A DNA stretch of 64,000 nt from Diorhabda sublineata (GCF_026230105.1 NW_026614310.1:26302-90301); one strand, 5' to 3'. Numbered from the stretch's first letter, positions 12,422 to 24,589 are shown. Program-made: numbers and translations. The notes: a model not told the origin generated them from the letters alone.

Positions 12422-13400
12422 GTTAAATATTTATTGTATTAGTACTTATTGGATTGCTGGTAGGGTCGTGAACATTTACAATTTTGCTTGAAATCGAACT
12501 AGTTGTTCCCGTTAAAATTTTCACTGCGGATTCTATTTTTGTTTTGAGTCGTCTACGTAACCCTCTGCAAGTGGATTTCCACCCACCGTGCTTCTTTGGT
12601 TGAATTATATCACCACCGGAATCCACTAATAGAGACTCCGAAGAGCGTCGAAATGTATGCCCAGTGTAGTTTTTTGGATTAGGTAAATTTAAATATGTTG
12701 CGATAAGCGAGGGAATTTTAAAAAAGGGATTGATACCTTTAACTTGGGTTTTGCATTTCTCATTTCTGTACTGTAGAAAGAAATGATCTATTTTGACATT
12801 TGTAGGTTAGTTAGTTTTTATATTTTTCATACAAGTTTAATCTATTGTCAGATATTTAACAAATAACAGCTGAACATGAGTTTTTGTTTCAGGTACTGTG
12901 ATAATTAAAACATTTCCGGTATTACTAATATCGTTACACTTCATTCAAGCAACTTGAAAGATTACAGAAAGTTACAACTCTAAGCTTCCATTAAAATTTT
13001 TTGCTGTCATACCTTATGCATGAGATAATGAACGTCTGGAGCTTGCAACAGAAACTTATTAATTCCTCCACGGGCAAATGTTTTAGTTTTTTTGGGTCCA
13101 TATCCAACTGATTTATTTTCCATATATGCAATAACTTTCGAGTATTTACTGATGCCTACGTCGTTTTCTACCATTAGGCTGCTTTTCAGTTTTGAATAAG
13201 TCGACCAAAATGTTAAAGATTCCACATTTTGGATTTAGTTTCAAAGTAAGCTAGTACACTTTTTCTAGCTGTTTATGCTTTGTTTTAGTACGTCACTCTA
13301 TAAAAGAATTATATTCTTTTAAATACTGAGAAGGTTTATAGTCACTGCAGTTGCCGATTCAACAACATCTTCTGGTGTGCTGTTTAAACTTTCTTCACTA
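12422..13400 (-). pseudogene. Crypton-like tyrosine recombinase, broken
   Basis: Read on the minus strand, from N to C terminus, it shows decayed N-terminal coding (about 13400-13226). A clear block follows (13225-13007: SLTFWSTYSKLKSSLM ... KKTKTFARGGINKFLLQAPD), resembling the SAM-like core-binding domain of insect Crypton recombinases. A decayed middle follows, with LIITVPETKT and CKTQVKGINPF. The catalytic end has YTGHTFRRSS (HxxR box, 12645-12665), KKHGGWKST (second His box, about 12570-12596) and, one frameshift later, AEGYVDD with the likely nucleophilic Tyr (12554-12562). The region where the first catalytic Arg should lie is not readable. Several stops and shifts make it dead. Such enzymes cut and rejoin DNA by a 3'-phosphotyrosyl intermediate. 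The family assignment rests on motif order and on resemblance recalled from insect genomes. Confidence 0.8.
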
Positions 13401-13561
13401 TTACTCTCGATCACTAATAATAATCCCGCACTCTTTTAATTAGACAGAAAAAGGATTTTATTGAACGAATAACAAGAAATGAAATTGTGACAGTTTATCG
13501 GAGCAACGAATTGAAATGAGAAAGAAACCGTTCATTATTTTGATAAAACAATTTTATAATT

Positions 13562-13645
13562 GCGTTAAAAAATGACAGGTTACGGCACTTTTTTAACGCG
13601 ATAGCATGAAAAAATGAATCGCTACGGTACTTCTTTTCACGCTTT
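13562..13645. repeat. Two adjacent small hairpin units
   Basis: An exact 11-bp inverted repeat (GCGTTAAAAAA at 13562-13572, TTTTTTAACGC at 13589-13599) encloses a GGTTACGGCAC loop. A diverged second unit follows immediately, with a GCTACGGTAC loop flanked by ATGAAAAAA-like and TTCTTTTCA-like arms. They look like a tandem duplication of a palindromic unit of about 40 bp. A short ATTC repeat lies just after (about 13663-13680). The function is unknown. Confidence 0.55.
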
Positions 13646-13699
13646 TTGACCAATTCATAAATTACATTCATTCATTCATTCAAAAAAACGTGAATATTA

Positions 13700-15170
13700 T
13701 AAAGGTCGTGGAAAAATATATCTTGACATATCTGCTAATGAATAAACTAAACAAAAAAGAGTTTTAATAGATACTTTGTTTGCTGTTGCCTTTTTGTTGT
13801 TGAGGAACTATATTAGGAAGACTAGTTCAAGACCTTGTCACGATCACCGATCATGTAATGGCGTGTATTACAACTTTATGACCATATTATGAAATATTGA
13901 AGCAATAATTATTTCCATACGACAGAAATTATCCTGTATACACTATAATCCAGTAGAATATGCTAAAATCATTTGCTATTATGCTCTCCACATTTCTACG
14001 TACAAGATATTTGCCATAGATCTATTTACACCCGCCGGAAACTGTAACAGTGTGTCTTATCTGCGCGTGCCGTTTAAGATATGCCAGGATTACACATGGG
14101 ATTATCCTTACATATGGACCATACAGTCCCATGCTAATTCTTGATATCCCATATCCCGTCCCCCATTTCCTACCATTTTATCTGCTAGGACCTCGACGTC
14201 AGCGGCGACGCTCGATTTCAATTACGATGTGGCTAACCTTCCGTTAAAGGGTTTCAATTTAAATTTCGAAAGAATGGATGAGTTATAAGGGTATTATAGA
14301 GAATTTATCTTTCGTGTCGCTTTTTCTCAACTATATCACAAATCCGGATATAGAATTGATAGATTAAATGGAATACCAACTACTTCTATCATGCTTAATA
14401 TTTATTGAGTTAAAAGGAACTTATTTCTAATTCTTCTCCAATAAATTTCATGAGAAATCACTTTAGTCTCCAGACTTTGAGTAGAATAAAATTTGTGAAT
14501 TATATTTATTAGATATATTGGCAAACAGGATTGAATAACCGAATGGAATACATTGTGTGAAAGTTTGGTTCAAGTTCTGTGACAAGCAAAGTTTTATGAC
14601 AGTTTATTCGGCAATACAAAATTAGAGAGTTAGGCAACTTGAAGTGATTATCGTAATACAAAAAGGGAATTCAAATGGAGGAGGGATATTCCAGAATATA
14701 GATATAAACTATATAATTCGTTAGGATACCACTAATACCATTACGGCAAAATAACATAAACATAACTAGACATCTTCTTCGGAATGTATCGTGGTTACCT
14801 GCGTCATCTGTTTTATAGTCAATTTGTTGGAAACTTTGGAATATTAGTTCTCATTTCTTTTCTGCAGTAATATCATTCGATATACTTTTTCATATTTTTA
14901 ACTTTTTTTATCATGTATAGGGATAACAAAACTGCTTTTTTTATTATATATGCAGAGAAATGCTTTATTGTCAAAAAATTCTTACAATTTGTTGAGAAAA
15001 GCTTGTAAAAACTAAACACAAACATAAAAATAACTAAATAAAGATACAAATACAATAAAATTTCAATATACAGAAGAAACCATAATGAGTAATAAAATTA
15101 TAGATAATAGTAATATTAATTAGTATACAAGCCCATAGCAAAAATTAAGCATGCCCCAATCAAATATTAT
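13700..15170. other. Unassigned DNA with a GC-richer patch at 14.03-14.26 kb
   Basis: The patch at about 14030-14260 is CpG-containing and holds a 65-codon plus-strand open frame without recognised motifs. It could be a regulatory region or an exon, but nothing decides this. The rest is AT-rich without recognisable content. Confidence 0.4.
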
Positions 15171-15174
15171 TATT

Positions 15175-16076
15175 AGAATAGAAGTCATTTATAGAGTAGA
15201 AGGCACTTTCCAGTAAATATGCCCTCAAATTATTGCGTTATGCGGGTAAAGATAATATCGATTTGATTTCAATTAGCAAATGATTGTGCATTTTTTTTGA
15301 ATTGTAAAATATTGAGCCCTTAACTAATTCTGAACGTGGAGTGAGTAGGTAAAGGTCGTGCTCCACGTTCCTAAGTGGATAGCCGTGCAACAATCTTTTT
15401 GAAATTGGAGAAGCGTGCTTATGAATTAGGTAAACGGATTCGAAGATGAATAAGGAAGGAAGAGTCAGAATTTTTAATCTTTTGAAGAAGTCCCTTTAGT
15501 AAGATCTGCTGTTTAGTCTGAGTAAATATCTAACTGTTCTCTTTTGTAGTTTTAAGATTGGCTCAAATTGAGAGGCATCACACGCAGCCCAGAAAGGTAG
15601 GGCATATCGGAGATGCGACTCAATAAGTAACTGATCTCGGCTCAAAACAGGAGGAAATTAATTTTTTAGGTAAGGCAGCAATATGTAACTCCTATTTCAA
15701 GGAGTTACAGTTCAGTTCATTTAAGAATTTTACAGATTCAACGACGTCAATGGTGGTGTTATTCAATAAAAAAGGCAGCAATGTATGTTTATATGATAAA
15801 ACTTTAGTTTTAGAAATGTTAAGACAGAAACTAGTGTCGTCTGCAAATAGACATATTTTACCACTGATGTCTAGATAAACGATGTCATTTATAAACAGAA
15901 AAAACAAAATAGGGTTTGGTGTTGAGCTTTGGGGCACTCCAAATTCTATTGGCACATATTCTTAAGTGTACTATTTCTTTCAACATTTGTTTAAAGCAAA
16001 TTTTGTAAGTCAGTTTCCAAGAAAATTTATAGTTTTTATATAGTTGAGAAACAGAACAAAAAGTAGAATAGAACAA
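15175..16076 (-). pseudogene. LINE reverse transcriptase relic (3' half)
   Basis: On the minus strand, 15955-15692 reads EFGVPQSSTPNPILFF (the GVPQGS box of non-LTR reverse transcriptases), then FINDIVYLDISGK and LFADDTSF (the catalytic F/YADD box, intact, at about 15833-15847). Past a frameshift, the thumb and C-terminal tail continue towards 15175 with fragments such as FESVYLIHKHASP, TPRSELVKGSIFY and HNHLLIEIKS. The 5' part and the endonuclease are missing, which fits 5' truncation at insertion. The C-terminal tail resembles Jockey/CR1-group elements, but I cannot place the clade firmly. Multiple stops mean it is inactive. Confidence 0.85.
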
Positions 16077-16079
16077 ATT

Positions 16080-17260
16080 TTTGTCTGGAAAGATAAATTC
16101 AGTTTTTATATTTGTTAGTTTATATTCTCGTTTATTATTTCACTCCATTTTCTCAGCTGCTCTGCATTTCACAGGCTGCAGTAATAAACCAACATAGAGT
16201 ACAGCTGAAGCCTAACCTAACCATTTTCGCTTTCCTTATATTAGTTTCATCAATCTTTGGTGAATGTAAGTCTAGAGTTGTTTTGGTTCAAGTTATATTT
16301 ATGCAAGAGTCATTAATTAGTGTTTTTTCACATTTTCTTGTATCTGAATGAAGTTGAAAGTTGTGTCTATGGCTATGAAAAGAAAGTTTTCGTGGAAAAT
16401 CCATGATAAACCTCGCCTCAAAATAACTTAATGAAAAGTTCATTTTAAATAAGAAGTATTTTATTCATTTCAGGTATTAGCTTTGTTTCTGCTATTTCTT
16501 TTCTTTTTATTAGTTATTTTGAATGCCACATATATCAATTGATTGATTTCGGGTAAACATTTGGTGATAATTTCTCGTTAACCTGTCGGTGGCGTCAAAT
16601 TATTCAGGACATTTCAATTACGGCAATAGTAAGTACGTATGGACAGAGAGAGCACGCTTGACATGATTTACGCCGGAGTTGATTGTTGCAGTGATAAGGT
16701 GTCTGTTACATGCGTTGAGGATACGGATGGGGTAATTGCATTACTATCAATTTCGGAAGAAATTGCTTGGTGTAGTGACACAGACTCCTAGTTACATGAC
16801 CACTGAAGGGGATTTACCAAATAGGATCGATGTGGTGACTTAACTATTATATCGACCAACCAATTATTGTTACAGTATGTAAGATTTAAAACTAAATTGA
16901 GATTATTCACTACTCTATAAATAATATTATGAATTAAAATGTGAATACGTGATTAAAATATAGTTATAATATTTTTGTGGATAGAGAAAGAGGAATGATC
17001 TCAGAGTGACTCATATTTTTTTATCCTTTACTTTTTCTTATTATCACATTCATATTTACAATCTACATCACATGTGAGTATTGAGTAAATTAGTTGTCTT
17101 GAAAGGGAAGCATTCATTAATGCAACCCCTTATATACTATTTTTCAAAGTTGTAGTAGGTCTTGATGCCAAGTTCTACGTTTTCTTCTCGTACGTGGATT
17201 GTTAGTGGATAGTTTTTCTATTAGCTCGTTGTCATGGTTTGCCATTTGTTGTTGTAAGTT
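16080..17260. other. Unassigned AT-rich DNA
   Basis: No motif was recognised. Short plus-strand frames at 16112-16351 look like chance. The interval 16560-16860 is less AT-rich but holds no readable protein. Confidence 0.45.
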
Positions 17261-17266
17261 ATAGTC

Positions 17267-18090
17267 TAAGATCCCACAGCTTGATCTTACAGGTATCTGT
17301 TTTTTCATGAAATTAATTTTAAAGGAATCTTGAAGATGTATGGAATGGATTAAAGATAACATGAAAATCCATGGCTTCAGGCCTCCAGGTAGGTGGAATC
17401 GCAAGAGAGAAGTTGCACGAATTCTTACGTACAAAGCTTGGCAGCTGCGACACTTATACAGTTTTTGTAGAATTTAAGCTTTTCGTAGTCTCATTTCATT
17501 ATGCCCAAAAATTTATGTTCAATGAACAATAAGTGAAAAAATAATAAAACTTTATTTTTCCAACTTTATACTATTGTTAACAGCACGTAACAATGCGTGC
17601 ATCTTCTCTCTTGCGCTTCCACTTACCTGGAGCGAGAGTCGTTCACAAAAATCATGGCAACCTCTGTTTGCGCCCATTGTGCAACTGGCAATCATGGATT
17701 TTCATGTTCAATGTATATAAAACCTTAATTTTGCATAAAAATTAAAAAAAACGGTGATTGCAGTTAATTAACAATAATATACCTGTCCACACCTGGCAAA
17801 CCTAATGCTGCGGCCGACTGAGAGATAGCAACCATTTTTATTTTGATTTGCGACATCATTTTCTTTCAAATACTGTGAGATTGACTGAAAAAAACATATA
17901 GCTGCGAGTCATATTAGTATATTAATGACATTAAAATTAATTACAGGTAATTGCTGCCAATTTTTACAAAGCAACCTATCCTTAATCCATTCCATACATC
18001 CTAAACATTCCTTCATTATTTTCCATATATTATTCCATTAATTTCATCAAAAAAAAACAGATGCCTGCAAGATCAAGCAGTGGGATCTTA
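17267..18090. repeat. Inverted duplication of coding-like sequence
   Basis: The left copy (17267-17430) matches the reverse complement of the right copy (18090-17585) in several blocks. The outer block TAAGATCCCAC lies at 17267 and ends at 18090. ATGTATGGAATGGATTAA is shared (17335-17352; reverse complement 17980-17997), then ATGAAAATCCATG. The inner blocks 17383-17430 and 17585-17632 match at 43 of 48 positions. The right copy holds roughly 270 extra bases between the second and third blocks, including an acceptor-like polypyrimidine-CAG and a donor-like CAG/GTATAT around a short open stretch. The left copy reads MEWIKDNMKIHGF then RPPGRWNRKREVARIL in one plus-strand frame. I do not recognise the protein. 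Confidence 0.6.
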
Positions 18091-18094
18091 GTGT

Positions 18095-18600
18095 TTTTGA
18101 TTGAAACCTTTGTATTATGTTGACGCAGTGGGTTTAGCGCATATCCAGAGGATTCCGTACAGCTATACCGGCTTTAAGATTGATCTGTATATCAGGAATT
18201 AGTTGGTTATTGATAATTTTGATTTCCAAGGAGCCAGTACATTTGACAAGCATTGATATCTAGTTGTCTTCTTTTAGCTTCAATGTGTTTTTTCCAAGTA
18301 AGTCGCTGGTCTAGATGAAGACGGAGGTATTTGATTTCCGTTGCTACGGGTATTGGTATGTTAGAGGGCATATATTATGACGGATGGTGAAGGTGACTTG
18401 TACAGATTTAGCTGGGTTGATCTTAGTTTGATATTAAGCAGGTCGATATGATTTATTAAATTTTCAATAGCTGTTAGTGAGTCGTCGTTTGTAGCTAAAA
18501 CGGTCACATTATTAGCGAATGAAGCCATTTTAGTGTTGTTATATCTGGTATATTGGTATATCTGATGTATATATAAGGAAAAACAGTGGCTCTTAAACAC
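18095..18600 (-). pseudogene. Jockey-like LINE reverse transcriptase relic
   Basis: The minus strand reads KMASFANNVTVLATNDDSL (the FADD catalytic box with both aspartates changed to asparagine), then ENLINHIDLLN. After a frameshift it continues with IPVATEIKYLRLHLDQRLTW, KKHIEAKRRQLD and IQRFQSKTLR. This block order is the palm, thumb and C-terminal region of arthropod Jockey-type elements. At the 3' side it breaks off into the outer edge of the neighbouring inverted duplication instead of a poly(A) tail, so a later rearrangement truncated it. Confidence 0.85.
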
Positions 18601-18604
18601 TACC

Positions 18605-19975
18605 TCAGGGGGGGTCCAGATTTAAATGGAAAGAAATTAGATTTCTGGTCTGAGAAATTTCATTAGTTCAACAGCAATTTCTGTTTGCGGAACATGTGAT
18701 ATAACAGGTAACCTGTAATCACAACAATTAAATTTGTTTTTTCATTTTCAGAGGGTTATATAATGAACATTCAATGAATATCTATCAGTAACATTATGGC
18801 ATCTCTTACTATTAGTATTGTATATATGTTTCTCTTATCTATTTATACGTTATACATTCGTGGGATGAAATAATATGGAGTGTGTTTTACGTTCTTCCTC
18901 TATTTAAAAACTATGCTCTACACTAACTTATAATAATTCACTTATCACTAAAACTCAACTATTTATTTGAATTCTTCCATTACTTTCTATTTAGGTCTGT
19001 TAACTATGACTAGTTATTATAAACTAACTGAATTGTGCTACACAAACTCCTCATGTATCGCAAAAGAATTCTAGAAACTTCTAGAAAATGAAGAAATGAA
19101 ACAAATAAATAAATAGACATTCCTAGAAATTACACAAAAGAAAAAATGTGAATAAACCGCCAGCTATAATCAAAAGTTATATCAAAAGCAAACATCAAAG
19201 GATGGATTTTGGAAACCCTGGTATTTCGTCGTACATAAAAGGTCGGAGCCGGCTCAAGGACCCATTTTGCGAACTTGTTCGTAACAGTATCAATTATTGA
19301 GATAAGTTCTGTGTCCTCAAGTCAACGTATTCCATAAATTCGGCTGCAAATCATACTTTGCTGTTGAGAAAACACAAATTACTATTGTTTTCAAAGTATA
19401 GGAGGTATGAAAAAAAATTTAGTTAGTCTGTTTTTCGATATTTTTTAGAGATATTGATAAAGAAGTTACTATGTTATACGATAGTTTCTAGTTTTTTGTA
19501 TGGTGAGCTTATACTGCACTTTTTTGTAACGTTATTTTGAATCTAAGGTCTGAACTAACTAAACCTGGATGTACCGTATAAGAATCAAGTAGGAAATGCA
19601 GAGCGTATCAATCGCTATACTACAAACTTTTAAACGCGAAATTATTATCAGGTTGAGTAGTCATTGTTCAGTAGGAAATGACACTGTAGCAATTTTAACA
19701 AAATTGTTCCACTAGGCAAAAAATTGAAAATTGGGGAAAAAGCATCCCGGAAAACATAGGTCAAAAATTGATTCTTTTTTAAACGTTGTTAATTTCGCAG
19801 TAGATCTTGATAGAAGATAATTCCACATCATGTGTTAGTTTCTTTGTACCACCGATAGTTTTGAGGCAGTTGATAAATTTTTTTAGAGGATAGTCTTTGT
19901 CTCTTATTTCTGGAGCTTTTTGCGCACCTTTTCTACGATAAGTCGCTTACGTAGAATCTCTGAGAAGTATTGAAC
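18605..19975. other. Unassigned AT-rich DNA
   Basis: I found no convincing coding or repeat signature. Small plus- and minus-strand frames are all short. Confidence 0.45.
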
Positions 19976-19979
19976 AGTA

Positions 19980-20475
19980 ATTTCTCACAATAATGTACAA
20001 CAATCGAAGTTCTGGTGGTACATTGGATAGTAAGTTGAACTTTGTTGAGCATACATATTAATATTATTCTTGGTGGAGCCTACAGAAACCTTGGCTTTGC
20101 ACTGAAAAATTATAGGTGTAGTTTACCGAAGTTAGAATCGTATCTTTAAATGAAGCATTCGTTCTTCCAAAACTAGAATATGCTTCCTTTTGCTAAACGG
20201 TCTAGTGACTAGACGTTTCTGTTCTACCTTGATAGTATTTCGCAAAATTGTAACTTTTACAGAGAATGAATAATTTTTACTGTCATATGCGGAACTCAAT
20301 ATTTTGTAGCACTATTTCTAGCATAACTAAGAAAATTTTTGTTAAACTCCCTTATCGTATCTTTCTGTATACTATATTATACACATTTTCTGTTAATGTA
20401 CTATGTCACTTTAATTGTTTAATTGTCAACTTTTATGTTTTTCTATTTTTTTGTCACCTATAAGAGTGAATAAAT
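19980..20475 (+). pseudogene. LINE reverse transcriptase C-terminal relic
   Basis: Three frames in succession carry LINE C-terminal phrases: TLDSKLNFVEH (like LGVxxDSKLxFxxH), then INIILGGAYRNLGFALKNYR, then FTEVRIVSLNEAFVLPKLEYAS (like LYxxLVRSxLEYAS). The piece ends near an AATAAATAAATAA tail (about 20467-20480), consistent with a LINE 3' terminus. Several frameshifts and stops make it inactive. It is too short to place to clade. Confidence 0.75.
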
Positions 20476-20484
20476 AAATAAGTA

Positions 20485-21235
20485 GCTAAACGAAATTAAT
20501 GGAACCTGTGCAAAATTCTAAGAAATTATTCAAAAAAATCATTTTTGATTACTTACAGTTGTCAGAAGAAATGGTGAACATCTAGGATACTTGTACTTCT
20601 TATTTAATTGATTTACCAGTAACACATTTTCTGAAAAAGAGTCGCTTTCAAAATTGACTACCAATTTATAAGATTCTCATATGCGGTATTTTTCATGCAT
20701 TTCAAAGTAGCAGATTTTCTATTGTACTTGCGGCAGTTTCAAATATATTAGGAGGAGTACTTTTATGCATTTCGATTCGTACTCGACGCAGTATTTATCT
20801 CCTACGCGAAACAAATGAAACTCAAGGTAGTTCTTTCTACACAATAATAAAATTTATAGATCGGTCATCTTGCTATTCCTTAGAACGCACTGTATATTTC
20901 ATCTAATAAATCTCTTACATGTAGCTTAACCCGGATATGAGAACTTTTATTCTCGTTTTTTTTTTTATCATAAACCCGTTAATGGACCGACGGCTCTCCT
21001 GCTAAGTTGACAGGTTTAATTTTCTTTTGGACATATTTTCAATCTTGTTTCTAATAGCATGTCACGCCAATCTTCGATTTGCCGTCCATGAAGAAATGAA
21101 AGTGTACTACAAGTTCGGGAGTTACCTACATCTGAAATATATGTGGATTATCTTTTTTATGGTTGGATTTGTGAAATTATACTTCAAGGTGAATGTAGGA
21201 TATCATTACTCGAATATTATTCAATTGGAAAGTAA
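20485..21235. other. Unassigned AT-rich DNA
   Basis: It contains a hairpin-prone GAGAAC-TTTTATTCTC stretch followed by a T13-like run near 20935-20968. The 73-codon frame at 21027-21248 is hydrophobic and unrecognised. Confidence 0.4.
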
Positions 21236-21239
21236 AGTC

Positions 21240-21720
21240 AGTTATTGAAAATAGAGGTGAATGAGAGTTAAGATAAGTGAGCAGTACATTATGGGAAACT
21301 ATATAGGTAACCTCACTTTCTGGATTGGAAAGAGATTGGAAGATAAAGTTTAATAATTTTGAGGCAAATTAATTTTCTGTTCATTTACAAATAATCATTA
21401 TGGAATGAACAATAGGGATCTTTGTAGACAATCAACTACTACAAAAAATATTTTTGTAGGAAAACTAACCTCACTTTTTGATTTGAGAGAGATGTCAACA
21501 ATTTTGAGGCAATTTTTTTTTGTTTACGAATAACTTATCCTCATGAAATAGACAGAAAAAAAGGAATGTGAAAAATTAACTGTTGTACAAAAAATATTTC
21601 TAGTAGGTGTTATATGAGAAACTTTATAAACTCATTTTTGAATTTTAAAAATATTGATAGTTGAACTTCAATACATTTGAGGCTAATTACTTTTTTGTTG
21701 GTGAATAAATAATCATTTTT
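21240..21720. repeat. Degenerate tandem repeat (about 145-175-bp units)
   Basis: A recurring order of phrases marks at least three units. ACCTCACTTT-like sequence is followed by GAT/GAA-rich sequence, then TTTTGAGGC (at 21361, 21505 and 21679), a T-rich tract, and ACAAAAAATATTT plus GTAGG. Spacing is about 144 and 174 bp. The units are strongly diverged from each other. No coding potential is visible. Confidence 0.65.
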
Positions 21721-22329
21721 ATTTTTATTTATTTTAATAATAATCGTTTTTTTTTTCGATTCAATCCAGCATTTTAGAGATATTCAGTTATAATGTCATG
21801 AGATGAGCCTCGAAAATAATCAGAAGAGATAAGCTTGAATGGTTTTGAGGTATAAGGTCGAGTTATGAAAAAAAATGTTTTCGATTGCTCTAGTGATATT
21901 GGTTACTATTAGGCAATGAATTTAGATTATTTATTAGAATTCATGTATTTTCTATTAATTTTGAAAATAGATTATTTGATCAGTTTCAGATATGACTTGG
22001 TTGACGAATAACTAGTAATTTGGATAACTTCTCATAAGTTGGCTCTAACTTTTGTTAAATTCTGGCAGCGCTTAGAACGAGTTGGTTAGAATCCAATTCA
22101 TTCTGGAGTTATGATCCAAATATTCATTTTGATTTTATGTACTAGACGCAGTGGACTCTTGAATTAATATTCTTTATTGAATATTGTTCATTTAGATGTA
22201 GCGACAGTCCAGCTTTGGAGAATATGGCAGTGTATTCAACGCAGCCGGTAAATTCACCACGATTATCGTTTTTTCTTGAAAGATTCTACTATACATACGG
22301 TTGCTTCGATACCACGCCACGCAAGCTCG

Positions 22330-23065
22330 ACGGCAGATGTTTTTAGAACTTTTTTCATAAACTATTCGGTGATCATATTTTCCAAAATCTATCTATGCTA
22401 ATCACTTCAGTTGTAGTGCAGAACTTTTCTCTAGAAGAGCTTGTAGCTCTCTTCTTTTGGTCGTATGTGCATGACATCATCAACAACTATATTTTTTAAT
22501 TTGTCCATTTTCAAATAGAAATCTAGAAAAAAAGTTTCACACAGAAGTTCACTCAAGCTCACTTCAAATTGAAAATCTAATCTTTAAGAATACCTATCAA
22601 GTATTTGTTGATAGTTTTCTCAAGAAATTCATATTTTCGCTTAAAACAGAATAAGGAGAATTGCTTCCAAGCGCATTTCTGCGTTTTCAACGCGTTCAGA
22701 GACGTTAAAGATTTCATATCTCACTTATTTCTTCATTGCTGAGTAGAACTTAAGCTATTTGGTGAGATTCCATCATATTCTTTATGATTTTGCTGATCAC
22801 TTCGTTTGTGAGAGCTGTAGAACTGGATTTTTTTGTCCCAAGATACTTGTAGCTCTTTTCTTTTGGTCGTTTGTTTCTGGTATCTTCAAAAACTATGTCT
22901 TCGAGTGATTGGAATCTTGTAAAATACTTAGTTTTGGAAACTCCCTTCTTTATAATCGGTGCCTAGCCTTAAAGAATATCTGCCCACTGCTCGTTCAAAG
23001 TATTCTCAATAAATTTCAATTTTTGCTATTCACAGAATGCTGAAATTGCTTCAAACCAGAGTTCT
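22330..23065 (-). repeat. Local direct duplication, possibly coding on minus strand
   Basis: The blocks at about 22330-22690 and 22745-23065 share an order of elements: GATCA plus CTTCGT/CACTTCAG, then a CTTGTAGCTCT(C/T)TTCTTTTGGTCGT core (about 22440 and 22850), then CAAAAACTAT/CAACAACTAT, and finally an AAGAATATCT/AAGAATACCT stretch followed by a CTCAA(T/G)AAATTT-like one. On the minus strand both read a similar peptide around RPKE(E/K)SYK (KNIVVDDVMHIRPKEESYKL versus EDIVFEDTRNKRPKEKSYKY). Conservation at the peptide level suggests a former coding repeat or duplicated exon. The family is not recognised. Confidence 0.55.
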
Positions 23066-23069
23066 GCCA

Positions 23070-24585
23070 TTACAGCATTTTTAGGGGTTTAGGTGTTGTC
23101 TATTTATAAGGACTAGTCGAAGCGACTAGACGATGCGTTCAAACACTGAAGTTGTGAGAATGCGCTTTGCAAACTTATGGTTTACTTTTAGTCCCAACAA
23201 GTCGAATCAAGACGACGCCATTTCAAATCGAGTTGACTTATATATAATAAGCAAATAATCGCGAGCCGTTCAGTAGTCTCTGTGATTATGGTTCGCTTGT
23301 GGGTGAATTTTCATACATTTAAAAAAAAAAATTCATAGAACAAAGGAAACAAGCTACAATTTTCGACAAAAGAGACGCTTATCCATGCAGTCGAAACTCG
23401 GCATTATATAATACAAACAATAAATTACATGACAATTAAAATATTAGTGATGATGTTGATGATTTTGTCAAACTTAATTATAACAAACAATCTTCCTCGT
23501 CTTATTCTTCCAAGAAGACACCAGCTAGTACACACTTAGCTCTTTCATGAATTGCCATTGGCATTAAAAAAACACGTAAGCTAATTTCCACCCCATAGCG
23601 ACTAACTGACACAAGATGGACGATACTTTAGCGACTAATCGATTAATTTGCAAACGTCCTCTAATAGCTACTACTAATCGATAAAGATTAAAATTACAAT
23701 TGCTTCACTTATTTCACTTTTCAACCACGTTGCCAAGTGTATCATCGCTTATCTATACGTTGTTGTGATCAATTTTTAATTTATATTGGCTAATTTTACA
23801 AGAAATTAACATCATCAAACTTGATGTGTATTGATATTAACAGTTTTTCGATAAATAATTCATAAATTTTCAATTTTACTCATGGAATCGGAAAAAAATC
23901 GACATATGCTAGTTGATTAATACGTTAATGTTTGATACGATGCACATCCATTTTTATATAATATATAGTATCAATCAAAATAAAATGGTTTCAACAAACG
24001 AAATTATTCAATCCACTAAAAAACACCTGCATTATCCTATTAAGCATAAATATTTAAATGCCAAACATATTTAATTCGACGAAACCGCAAACAGACATTT
24101 GGGAAAAGCGTCACGAACTAAATTACGATAACAAATAAAATATTGTCGGAACGTGGCCGCTACCCTCATAACTCATACATATACAAGGATACCGGAAAAT
24201 ATAGATACTTAAGACCTTTCCAAATTGCCTATTCTGATTTTTACGAATTCTCTGTTTCGCTAGCAATCGATCATCGCACCCTGCATTTTTTCATATTTTT
24301 CTTTTCGTTAGGTGGTCAGTTGTTGAATGGAGGTCGTTTATCGATGATAAGAAGAGTAAGGGATTTAACGTAGAAGATGCAAAATGGGATCTTTTAGTTT
24401 TCTGATTTATTTAGCTGACCAGGTTGTGTGAAATTGTGAGCTTATGTTCATTGAACATTTATCTACCTCAAACTAGGAAACTCCAATATATAAATATAAG
24501 ATTATAAAAACGGAAATGAACAAAAATTATTGTAAGAAGGTTGAGTTTATTTATTAATCAATAATATGATCTGGGGAATTTATAT
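23070..24585. other. Unassigned DNA
   Basis: There is a small perfect palindrome CTAGTCG-AAG-CGACTAG at 23113-23129. A 76-codon plus-strand open frame (24143-24373) ends in a stretch resembling an intron acceptor (T-rich, then TTAG). No protein family was recognised. Confidence 0.4.
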
Positions 24586-24589
24586 AACA

